5,487 bases of DNA from Planctomycetota bacterium. Lineage in GTDB: Bacteria; Planctomycetota; Planctomycetia; Isosphaerales; Isosphaeraceae. The translations under genes and the position numbers were made by a program. The notes beneath the pieces are model-generated. The model was not told the origin of the DNA, made no database searches, and saw nothing but the letters and a program-made list of their open reading frames with translations. The stretch spans positions 1-5,487 of the forward strand of contig JAJYCH010000376.1 of the NCBI GenBank assembly GCA_021778575.1, read 5' to 3'. Positions 1 to 5,487 of the stretch are shown here, in pieces. How positions within the stretch are numbered: position 1 is the first letter of the stretch; each line of letters starts with the position of its first letter.

Positions 1-559
1 CGACCTGTTCGAGTTCCTCGCGGGTGCAGACGGTGCCGGTCGGGTTGTCGGGGTTGCAGAGGACGATGGCCTTGGTCTTGTCGTTGAACGCGGCGGCGAG
101 TTCGTCCGGGTCGAAGGTCCAGCCGGGCGGGCGAACGGGGACGAACCGAGGCGTCGCGCCGGCGAGGACGCAGTCGGGCCAGTAATTCTCGTAGAAGGGC
201 TGCGAGAGGATCACCTCGTCGCCGGGGTTGATCAAGCTCAGCAAGGCGACGAGCATCCCCTCGGTGCTTCCGCAGGTGACGGTAATCTCGCGATCGGGGT
301 CGATCTCGAGACCGAGGTGCCACGCGGCATGCTCGGCAATGGCCTGGCGAATCTCGGCCGAACCCCAGGTGATGGCGTACTGGTTGATGTCGGCCTCGAT
401 CGCTCGACAGGCGGCGGCCTTGATCACGCTCGGGGCGGGAAAGTCGGGCATCCCCTGAGCCAGATTGACGGCTCCATGCCGGGCCGCCTCGATCGACATT
501 CCGCGAATCACGCTCTCGGTGAACCGCGACGACTTTTGCGAGAGCAGGGGGGCTTGCAT
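1..559 (-). CDS. Class I/II PLP-dependent aminotransferase, N-terminal part (runs off left edge)
   Basis: About 186 N-terminal residues are visible; the C-terminal half, including the Schiff-base lysine, lies outside the window. Recognisable family blocks are FTESVIRGM (13-21) and NLAQGMPDFPAP (32-43), typical of the kynurenine/methionine/DapC-like branch of fold-type I aminotransferases. Further blocks are CGSTEG (96-101; PLP phosphate-binding loop, usually GATEA-like), NPGDEV (111-116), QPFYENYW (120-127; aromatic residue expected to stack on PLP) and CNPDNPTGT (168-176), whose second Asn (N172) should contact the PLP O3'. The protein would be a cytoplasmic transaminase of amino acids; the substrate cannot be told from this half. 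The ATG at 559 is the only ATG between the in-frame TGA at 659-661 and the first conserved block. No good Shine-Dalgarno sequence precedes it, so the exact start is less certain than the gene. It is transcribed divergently from the LEPR-XLL gene. Confidence 0.9.
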   Translation of the reverse strand, partial: MQAPLLSQKSSRFTESVIRGMSIEAARHGAVNLAQGMPDFPAPSVIKAAACRAIEADINQYAITWGSAEIRQAIAEHAAWHLGLEIDPDREITVTCGSTEGMLVALLSLINPGDEVILSQPFYENYWPDCVLAGATPRFVPVRPPGWTFDPDELAAAFNDKTKAIVLCNPDNPTGTVCTREELEQV

Positions 560-637
560 CGGGTCGAGGTCTCGAATGGTCGGAGGTGGGTCGGACAGAT
601 CAGTTCCAGGCGATGGGTGGGCGAGAGCGCCGGGAGG

Positions 638-667
638 AAAAAGCGGTCCGATTGTCGCTCAAACCGC
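638..667 (-). terminator. Weak leader hairpin plus T-run (possible attenuator)
   Basis: Reading the minus strand, GCGGT (667-663) can pair with ACCGC (647-643) across a 15-base loop that itself contains CGA-CAA-TCG, and five T residues follow directly (642-638). It lies about 80 bases upstream of the aminotransferase ATG, so it could act as a leader terminator. The stem is only 5 bp and could be chance in GC-rich DNA. Confidence 0.2.
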
Positions 668-878
668 GCGATCGATGCAACCTCGCCAGCCCGAGAAACC
701 GATACGAGCAGCGCGACCGTCAGGCAACGGGCCGTGAACCGCGTGAATCAGCGGCGGACGGGCGCGCCGGTCGCCGATCATGAAAATGAGTTTCGGAGGA
801 ACGGTCAGGCGATCATCCCCATTTGAGAGGCGGCCGACCCTCGACGGGTTTACCAGCCTCGGAAAGTCGGGACGATCG

Positions 879-884
879 GGAGGG
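879..884 (+). promoter_or_regulatory. Shine-Dalgarno site of the LEPR-XLL gene
   Basis: GGAGGG is followed by an 8-base spacer and then the ATG at 893. It supports this start over any internal ATG and is the clearest ribosome site in the window. Confidence 0.7.
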
Positions 885-892
885 TTATAAGG

Positions 893-1762
893 ATGGCGCT
901 TGGACATAAGGATAGCCGTCGGGTCGATCGTCGAGCGTTCCAGCCGACGCTCGATGGGACACTTGAGACCCGTGTTCTGCTGTCGGCCACGGCGATCCGT
1001 TCTCAGACCGCGGCCGGTGGTCAGGCTGTCGTGATCACGGAAACGAACGGCCAGAGGTTCTTCGTTTCGGTGACGGAGGGGACAATCCGGGCCACGCCGG
1101 CCTCCGGCGGCCGGGTGAACCTGATCGCGAGGGGAACGTCGCCCAACACGTTTCTCGAAATCAATCAGATCATTCCCAATCACCGTCCCCACACCGCGCA
1201 TCTCTTCAATCCGGCCCTGGGGAATGGTAACGGCATCCTCAATATCGCCTCGATCACCATCACCTCCGGTCTGATCAACTCGATCGAAGGGTATCGCGAC
1301 GCCGTGCTCTCCGGCCCGATCAACGTCGCGGGCACGGGCACTGTCAACCGGATTGCCTTCGACTCGATCCAGCCGGGCGGGTCGATCAACGTCGGCGGGA
1401 CCTTGAGCACGCTCGACATTTTGAGTAGTGCGACCTTCAGCACTCCAACCGGTCTGTCCGTCGGACAGGATCTCAACTGGGCTGAATTTGGCGGCAGCGT
1501 GACCGTGTCGTCGGGTTCGCAGATCAGCGTCGGCCGCGACCTCGGGCCGGTCTTCCAGATCGCGAAGGGCTCAGGCAACCAGGGCGAAGGGTTCTTCGTC
1601 AACGGCAATCTCGCCCTGACCGGCACGGGCAAGTTCGTCATCGGCCGGAACCTGGATTTCGCCGGAGTCCTGGTCAACGGCAACTTCAGCGGCGCGACGA
1701 ACTTCGCGGTCGGCGGAGCAATCAACGGCCCGATCAACGTGCTGGGATCGTTCACCGCCTGA
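893..1762 (+). CDS. LEPR-XLL-type planctomycete beta-repeat surface/secreted protein (289 aa)
   Basis: The product is of unknown function and probably exported. The N-terminus is basic (residues 5-14, with several Arg and Lys) and leads into PTLDGTLETRVLLSA (18-32), a variant of the LEPR-XLL motif. That motif sits near the N-terminus of many large planctomycete cell-surface proteins and is thought, without proof, to be a sorting signal; here Pro of LEPR is replaced by Thr. There is no normal hydrophobic signal peptide and no transmembrane segment. From about residue 140 to the end the chain repeats a short pattern, hydrophobic-x-V-(G/N)-x-(D/N/G/T)-(L/F/I): INVGGTL (165-171), LSVGQDL (188-194), ISVGRDL (211-217), FFVNGNL (234-240), FVIGRNL (248-254), VLVNGNF (259-265), FAVGGAI (271-277) and INVLGSF (281-287). 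This suggests stacked beta rungs, a small beta-solenoid (inference). The protein ends right after the last rung with no C-terminal anchor. The start is supported by GGAGGG at 879-884. The gene is monocistronic and followed by a strong terminator. Confidence 0.85.
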   Translation: MALGHKDSRRVDRRAFQPTLDGTLETRVLLSATAIRSQTAAGGQAVVITETNGQRFFVSVTEGTIRATPASGGRVNLIARGTSPNTFLEINQIIPNHRPHTAHLFNPALGNGNGILNIASITITSGLINSIEGYRDAVLSGPINVAGTGTVNRIAFDSIQPGGSINVGGTLSTLDILSSATFSTPTGLSVGQDLNWAEFGGSVTVSSGSQISVGRDLGPVFQIAKGSGNQGEGFFVNGNLALTGTGKFVIGRNLDFAGVLVNGNFSGATNFAVGGAINGPINVLGSFTA

Positions 1763-1789
1763 TTCCGGTCTGCCATCCAACCAGAAACG

Positions 1790-1830
1790 ACGGCCGGCGA
1801 CTCGATCCATGGATCGGGGTCGCCGGCCGT
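1790..1830. terminator. Strong, probably bidirectional intrinsic terminator
   Basis: A perfect 12-bp inverted repeat, ACGGCCGGCGAC (1790-1801) and GTCGCCGGCCGT (1819-1830), encloses a second perfect 14-base palindrome, CGATCCATGGATCG (1803-1816). The two stems can stack into one long hairpin with only a small internal loop (T opposite GG). On the plus strand it is followed by a T-rich tract, TTGTTCTTTCGTT, starting at 1830. It begins 28 bases after the LEPR-XLL stop and lies 36 bases beyond the ATPase stop on the other strand, so it can serve both convergent genes. The T-tract is interrupted, and weaker on the minus strand. Confidence 0.8.
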
Positions 1831-1866
1831 TGTTCTTTCGTTGTCGAGTCGATCGGATCGGAGCGG

Positions 1867-2793
1867 TCAGCTCGTGATCCCCTTGGTCAGATGCATGAAC
1901 GCGGTTTCGAGGTTGATCTCGTCTTCCTTGAACAGGGTGACGTCGAACCCCTGTTCGAGAAGCCGGGGGACCAGGAAGCTGTACTGGGTGATTCCCTCGT
2001 TCATCTTGACGATCAGGACGCCATTCTTGTCCTGAACGGTCTCGACCTCGGGTTGCTTCTCCAGGAGGTTGGCCGCGTCGGTCGTCCGGTCGGCGACACC
2101 GATGTTCAGGACGATGTCGGTCCGGACCTGCTTCATCACGTCGACCACCGCGCCGTTGACGAGCAAGACCCCTTGTTCGATGATCCCGATCTTGTTGCAG
2201 ATGTCGGCCAGTTCGGGAAGGATATGGCTGGAGACGAGGATCGTCTTGCCCATCGAGCGCAATTCCTTCAGCAACGCCCGGATCTCGATCCGGGCGCGGG
2301 GGTCGAGCCCTGACGCCGGTTCATCGAGCAGCAAGACCTGGGGGTCGTGCAGCAAGACCCGAGCCAGACCGAGCCGCTGGGTCATCCCTCGCGACAGGCT
2401 GGTCACGAGTGCGTCGCGCTTGTAGGTCAGGTCGACGAGTTCGAGCACTTCCTCGCAAATCTTCTTCCGCGCCGGACCTTTGATCCGATAGGCGGCGGCG
2501 AAGAATTCGAGATACTCGATCACCTTCATGTCGTCGTAGACGCCGAAGAAGTCGGGCATGTAACCGATCGCCCGGCGGATGTCCTTGGCCCCGGTATAGA
2601 TCGAGTAGCCGCAGACGGTGGCCTCTCCCCAGGTCGGGTTGAGCAAGGTGGCCAGGATTCGCATCGTGGTCGTCTTGCCGGCGCCGTTGGGGCCGATGAA
2701 CCCGTAAACATCCCCCTGGTTGAGGGTGAGGTTCAACCGGTTCAGGGCGTACAGCTCGCCATACATCTTGGTCAGGTCATGCGTCTCGATCAT
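1867..2793 (-). CDS. ABC-2-type transporter ATP-binding protein (308 aa)
   Basis: This is the nucleotide-binding subunit of an ABC-2 (COG1131/CcmA-like) exporter. It should hydrolyse ATP at the cytoplasmic face of a membrane partner. All motifs are present: Walker A GPNGAGKTT (34-42), a Q-loop region GYMPD (77-81) with Asp where Gln is common, ABC signature LSRGMTQRL (133-141, a variant of LSGGQ seen in this subfamily), Walker B VLLLDEP (153-159) with catalytic E158, D-loop SGLD (161-164) and switch His in SSH (188-190). Residues about 225-308 form a C-terminal extension ending in INLETAFMHLTKG, which resembles the DUF4162-type tail of ABC-2 ATPases. Length and motif order are normal, so it looks intact. 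The ATG at 2793 has only a modest upstream purine stretch (GAGGG, about 11 bases away). It lies 118 bases downstream of the 773-residue membrane protein on the same strand and is probably co-expressed with it. The substrate is unknown and no permease is in view. Confidence 0.95.
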   Translation of the reverse strand: MIETHDLTKMYGELYALNRLNLTLNQGDVYGFIGPNGAGKTTTMRILATLLNPTWGEATVCGYSIYTGAKDIRRAIGYMPDFFGVYDDMKVIEYLEFFAAAYRIKGPARKKICEEVLELVDLTYKRDALVTSLSRGMTQRLGLARVLLHDPQVLLLDEPASGLDPRARIEIRALLKELRSMGKTILVSSHILPELADICNKIGIIEQGVLLVNGAVVDVMKQVRTDIVLNIGVADRTTDAANLLEKQPEVETVQDKNGVLIVKMNEGITQYSFLVPRLLEQGFDVTLFKEDEINLETAFMHLTKGITS

Positions 2794-2839
2794 CGGTCCG
2801 CCGTCCCTCTGGTCCTAGCAAGAATTCTGTCTGGAATGA

Positions 2840-2885
2840 GTGGGCACGACCCACCGGAGGAAAAACCGTGGTGGGCAAGCCCACC
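2840..2885. repeat. Pair of related GTGGG...CCCAC hairpins between two genes
   Basis: Two similar palindromes lie 15 bases apart: GTGGG-CACGA-CCCAC (2840-2854) and GGTGGGC-AA-GCCCACC (2870-2885). Both contain TGGGCA followed by CCCACC, so either arm of one can also pair with the other. They fill the middle of the 118-base gap between the membrane-protein gene and the ATPase gene. From memory, GTGGGC/GCCCAC palindromes of this kind recur between genes in planctomycete genomes, so this may be a dispersed intergenic repeat; only a genome search could confirm that. Confidence 0.5.
2861..2885 (-). terminator. Possible intrinsic terminator/attenuator after the 773-aa gene
   Basis: On the minus strand, GGTGGGC-TT-GCCCACC (2885-2870; 7 bp, or 6 bp with a 4-base loop) is followed after ACGG by five T residues (2865-2861). 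The hairpin starts 26 bases past the TGA of the 773-residue gene. It could reduce read-through into the ATPase gene. The 4-base gap before the T-run and the tight loop make it imperfect. Confidence 0.4.
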
Positions 2886-2911
2886 TTCACGAGATCCCGG
2901 CCAGCCGTCGA

Positions 2912-5233
2912 TCACTTCGGCTTCGACGCTTCGGCCGCCTTTTCTTTCTTGAGCGGCAGAATCACCCGGAGCAAGGTCGTCTGTTCGGTCTTGGCGATCT
3001 TGCCCGACCCGTTCACCAGGAGCTGGGTGCCCGGCCGGTCCACCTGAGCAACGATCATCGGCCGGCCGAGCGCCAGTTGGCCGGTAAGATCCAGATCGTG
3101 GTGCATCCGGCTGGCGATCGTCTCCTGACCTGACGGGTTGCTCTCGTGGAACAGAATCTCGCGAACCAGGTCGGCCCGCAACTGATTCGAATCGTTGGTC
3201 ACGATCGGGGCGTAATTATAATTGTAATTCGCCGGAATAATCTTGGTCAGTTCCTCGCGGAGATGCTCGGCGAGCGAGCGGTCGAGCGAGCGGTCGCCCG
3301 AATTCTCGATGTCGAACGTCTGACCCGGTTCGATCGTGCCGACCTTGTAGTAAATCTGCTTGCCGTAGACGACGACCGTGTTCTTGAGCGCAACCGGCAG
3401 CTTGTTCGTGATCGTCCCGGCCAGCCGGTCGCTTCCCGTCGGTTGCAGGTCGGACTCGATGATTGTCGAGGACGCCGGGGCCGGACCGAACCAGCGGGTC
3501 AGAAACGCCTTGGTGCTCCAGATCCCGATCCGGACGTTCTCCAGTTCCTCGGCCTTGCCTAACGGAGCGTAGTAGTAGCTATTGTTGCCGAAGCCCATCC
3601 CCTGGCCGCGCGAATTCATCCCCCGAAGCCCTCCTTCGGGAGCGGCGAACCAGCTCATCACGACCTCGGTCCCCGGCGGGTTGGTGACCTCGGTCGCGGC
3701 GTCGGCCGGCAACTCGATATTGGGCGCGACCGGCACCACCTTGACCGAGTAATCGCGATTCTGCGGGCTGAACAGGTTCACCCAGCTCACCCCTCGGGCG
3801 AGCTTGGTCTCCTGGTCGATGTCGATGACGTCGATCTTGTTGACCCGGAGGTCGGTCCCCTTGACCGCGTACGCCGCGAAATAGGCGAGCAAGCTGATGG
3901 TCACGACGATGGTCGGGAACGTGATCCAGGTCAGTTCCATCCGCTTGAGGACCTTCTTCAGGAAGAAGTAATCGCCGGGACCGATCAGCAGGATGTAAAG
4001 CACGATGAACCCGGCGACCCAGGCAAACGGAATCAGCGTCACGCCCTGGAACTGGTCGAGAGTCTGGCGGATTCGCGTGGACAGGTCGGACATCGCACTG
4101 TTCATGATCCGGCCCGGCGCCAGCGCTGTGTTGTTGACCGCGAGGCTCGACGCCTTCAGGTCGAGCGCCTTGACAAAGAACAGCGAGCGATCGGGCCAGG
4201 CCGAGAACGGCTTGCCATCGACGTCGAGACCGATCACCGTCACCCGGCCGAACCCGTAGGAGCCCCGAACGACCAGCGGAGTCGAGAGCGTCGAGGCGAT
4301 CACCTTGCCGCCTCGCTCGTCGATTTCCTCGAATTTCGCGGCTCGAGCCGGCGCGTTCTCGAAGGCGACCTGGTGGCTTCCGCCGGTGAACGATTCAAGC
4401 GAGTCGAACGGGGTCACCTGGACCTGCCCGTTGAGCTTGACCGGGAGCATCGAGCCGAGTAAACCTTCATTCACCGCCTGCCAGTTCGACGAGACCGCGA
4501 CCACCAGGTGACCACCGCGTTGGACCCATTGCTTCAGGGCCTCGCCGCGATTTCCCGAGATCGTCGCGAGCATCTCCTTGTCGTTCGTATCGACGACGAC
4601 GACATCCACGGCGTCGAAGCCGTACCAGCGGCCGGGCAGCAGGTCGTCGATCGTCGCCAGATTGGCGACGACGACCTCGCGGGCCCGGTTACCAACCTGG
4701 GCTGCGGTGTTCTTGTCGGCATTGAAGCCGGGAAGCTTGGCAATCTCGGTCACGCCGGCCGGATGCCCAAGCGTGAGCACCTGGTAATCATCCTCGGAAA
4801 GTGGTTCGGGGGGTTTCGATCCCAGGAGATTACCGATCACCACATCGGGAGCCGCCTTGCGTTGCTTCTGCGGATCGATGAAGCGGAGCATCGCGAAGTC
4901 CGGGTCAAGCGAACCCGGCCGGACGTAAGCGGTGACCCGCTGGCTGGCCCCCGGGGCGACCTGAACCGGCTGGCTCATCACGGTCGAGGTGCCGTCTTCA
5001 TCCTCGGTGATGACCTGAAGGATGCCCGTGAAACCGTCGACACCGCCGCGAAGCTGAATCCAGATCGGGGTCCAGGTTCCAACCTTGTACCGCTCCTGAA
5101 AGCCAACGCGGACGTTCTCGACGTCGACGGTCCGCGAGGCCGCCTGGACGGTCGAAGATCCCAGGCTGGCGACGATCGCCACGATCAGGCCGAGGGCCCC
5201 GACTCGCGAACCCTTTCGCTCTCGATCTCGCAT
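2912..5233 (-). CDS. Secreted-domain membrane protein with GATase1-like region and two TM helices (773 aa), ABC-system partner candidate
   Basis: I do not recognise a named family with certainty. Domain order: signal peptide 1-31 (basic MRDRERKGSR, hydrophobic 11-27, likely cleavage after VQA); a beta-rich N-terminal domain with YKVGTWTPIWIQL (49-61); a region of about 150-360 resembling a GATase1-like alpha/beta fold (FDAVDVVVVD 206-215, WVQRGGHLVVAV 236-247, GFGRVTVIGLDVDG 327-340); TM1 about 398-417; a short basic loop GPGDYFFLKKVLKR (418-431); TM2 about 436-457; then a beta-rich C-terminal domain (about 460-773) ending in a Lys-rich tail. By the positive-inside rule both large domains face out and only the loop is cytoplasmic. 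A similar arrangement, with a GATase-like domain beside an ABC-2 ATPase, is known in Gld-type systems, so a role as auxiliary subunit to the downstream ATPase is plausible but inferred. I prefer the ATG at 5233 over the in-frame ATG at 5317: the later start gives a proper signal peptide, has AGGAAG 7 bases upstream, and does not overlap the preceding gene. Confidence 0.85.
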   Translation of the reverse strand: MRDRERKGSRVGALGLIVAIVASLGSSTVQAASRTVDVENVRVGFQERYKVGTWTPIWIQLRGGVDGFTGILQVITEDEDGTSTVMSQPVQVAPGASQRVTAYVRPGSLDPDFAMLRFIDPQKQRKAAPDVVIGNLLGSKPPEPLSEDDYQVLTLGHPAGVTEIAKLPGFNADKNTAAQVGNRAREVVVANLATIDDLLPGRWYGFDAVDVVVVDTNDKEMLATISGNRGEALKQWVQRGGHLVVAVSSNWQAVNEGLLGSMLPVKLNGQVQVTPFDSLESFTGGSHQVAFENAPARAAKFEEIDERGGKVIASTLSTPLVVRGSYGFGRVTVIGLDVDGKPFSAWPDRSLFFVKALDLKASSLAVNNTALAPGRIMNSAMSDLSTRIRQTLDQFQGVTLIPFAWVAGFIVLYILLIGPGDYFFLKKVLKRMELTWITFPTIVVTISLLAYFAAYAVKGTDLRVNKIDVIDIDQETKLARGVSWVNLFSPQNRDYSVKVVPVAPNIELPADAATEVTNPPGTEVVMSWFAAPEGGLRGMNSRGQGMGFGNNSYYYAPLGKAEELENVRIGIWSTKAFLTRWFGPAPASSTIIESDLQPTGSDRLAGTITNKLPVALKNTVVVYGKQIYYKVGTIEPGQTFDIENSGDRSLDRSLAEHLREELTKIIPANYNYNYAPIVTNDSNQLRADLVREILFHESNPSGQETIASRMHHDLDLTGQLALGRPMIVAQVDRPGTQLLVNGSGKIAKTEQTTLLRVILPLKKEKAAEASKPK
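3272..3295 (-). repeat. Perfect 12-bp tandem duplication inside the 773-aa gene
   Basis: GAGCGAGCGGTC occurs twice head to tail (3272-3283 and 3284-3295). It keeps the frame and encodes DRSL-DRSL at residues 647-654 of the 773-residue protein, in its C-terminal outer domain. It looks like a slippage duplication. Confidence 0.85.
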
Positions 5234-5240
5234 GACTCGG

Positions 5241-5246
5241 CTTCCT
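5241..5246 (-). promoter_or_regulatory. Shine-Dalgarno site that decides the start of the 773-aa gene
   Basis: AGGAAG on the minus strand lies 7 bases before the ATG at 5233. It falls in the 38-base gap after the MazG-like stop codon and supports this start over the ATG at 5317. Confidence 0.6.
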
Positions 5247-5271
5247 AGTGCTTGAAAGGTCGTGGTCACGT

Positions 5272-5487
5272 TCAGGGTTTCTCGGCAGGGTCGCAGCGGC
5301 AAGGAATCGATTGGCATCCGGGACAGACCTCGCCATATTTCCGCCAGACGGCCGATTCGAGGTCGATCCCTCGAATATTCGCCAGGGTCACCAGCCAGGC
5401 CAGGACGTCGGCCATTTCCAGGGCCAGTTCCTCGAGGGTTCCCGACCGGAGCGCGGTGGCCAGTTAGCCAAATTCCTCGGCCAGCCA
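5272..5487 (-). pseudogene. MazG-like nucleotide pyrophosphohydrolase, C-terminal part with in-frame TAA (runs off right edge)
   Basis: The minus strand from the right edge reads WLAEEFG, then TAA (5464-5466), then LATALRSGTLEEL, ALEMADVLAWL, VTLANIRGIDLESAV, WRKYGEVCPGC and QSIPCRCDPAEKP before a TGA (5272-5274). This matches the all-alpha MazG-like fold, whose metal site is EExxE followed 12-28 residues later by ExxD. Here the first two Glu and the later ExxD (EMAD) are present, but the third Glu of EExxE is the stop codon; one base change (GAA to TAA) explains it. A Cys cluster (C-x2-C-x4-C-x-C) closes the protein, as in a subset of these proteins. Intact relatives hydrolyse NTPs or dNTPs to monophosphates and pyrophosphate, a house-cleaning role. 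As written, the product would stop before its catalytic centre. A sequencing error is a real alternative. It lies 38 bases upstream of the 773-residue gene on the same strand, likely in the same transcript. Confidence 0.75.

Larger units (their letters stand above)
560..892. other. Divergent intergenic spacer, no gene seen
   Basis: This 333-base stretch separates two divergent genes and should contain both promoters. The open frames in it lack family motifs and ribosome sites, and they continue into antisense of the flanking genes, so I call no gene. I saw no convincing sigma-70 -35/-10 pair on either strand: a TTGAGA at 823-828 has no good -10 at a proper distance. On the minus strand there is a weak hairpin followed by five T residues (638-667), listed separately. 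Confidence 0.6.

Noticed and set aside
317..826. Plus-strand open frame of 169 codons, and smaller overlapping ones at 465-737 and 586-783
   Set aside because: They begin antisense to the aminotransferase, have no family motifs and look like compositional artefacts of GC-rich coding DNA.
1097..1114. CCGGCC/GGCCGG hairpin with a 6-base loop within the LEPR-XLL gene
   Set aside because: It lies in coding sequence, has no T-run, and such GC palindromes are expected by composition.
659..1201. Minus-strand open frame of 180 codons
   Set aside because: It is antisense to the 5' part of the well-supported LEPR-XLL gene, is very rich in Arg, Pro and Gly, and has no recognisable motif.
2549..2563. 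Asp instead of Gln in the ATPase Q-loop (GYMPD), together with the LSRGM signature
   Set aside because: Such variants occur in this ABC-2 ATPase subfamily, and all catalytic residues are present, so it does not indicate a dead enzyme.
5234..5317. Longer N-terminus of the 773-residue protein, starting at 5317
   Set aside because: It would overlap the MazG-like frame by 46 bases, would bury the signal peptide behind 28 extra residues, and the start at 5233 has a better ribosome site.
1..5487. CRISPR arrays, tRNA or rRNA genes, insertion-sequence ends, transposase or phage genes
   Set aside because: I looked for regularly spaced repeats, tRNA-like folds, terminal inverted repeats flanking a transposase, and phage or defence motifs, and saw none.

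Overview
The window looks like GC-rich chromosomal DNA from a planctomycete, probably near the Isosphaeraceae. The main clue is a secreted or surface repeat protein whose N-terminus carries a variant of the planctomycete LEPR-XLL motif (LETRVLLSA). This placement is inferred from motifs and composition; no rRNA or other phylogenetic marker is present.

Layout, left to right. Positions 1-559 (minus strand) hold the N-terminal part of a class I/II PLP-dependent aminotransferase that runs off the left edge. Positions 560-892 are a non-coding divergent spacer with a weak leader hairpin on the minus strand. Positions 893-1762 (plus strand) encode a complete 289-residue LEPR-XLL protein whose second half is built of short beta-strand repeats. 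A strong hairpin at 1790-1830 separates it from the convergent minus-strand gene and probably terminates transcription in both directions.

The rest of the window is one minus-strand cluster, read from right to left. First is the C-terminal part of a MazG-like nucleotide pyrophosphohydrolase (5272-5487), interrupted by an in-frame TAA exactly at a metal-binding glutamate. Next is a 773-residue secreted or membrane-anchored protein (2912-5233), with a signal peptide, a large extracytoplasmic region containing a GATase1-like segment, two transmembrane helices and a C-terminal beta-rich domain. Last is an ABC-2-type ATPase (1867-2793). The 118-base gap between the last two genes holds a pair of related hairpins, GTGGG...CCCAC type, one followed by a T-run on the coding strand.

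The 773-residue protein and the ATPase probably work together as parts of an envelope ABC-2 export or remodelling system, loosely comparable in organisation to Gld-type systems. No multi-spanning permease is visible in the window, so this is an inference. The aminotransferase and the LEPR-XLL protein show no obvious functional link to that cluster. Nothing here proves a new system. The most check-worthy points are the broken MazG gene, the permease-less ABC pair, and the repeat protein.
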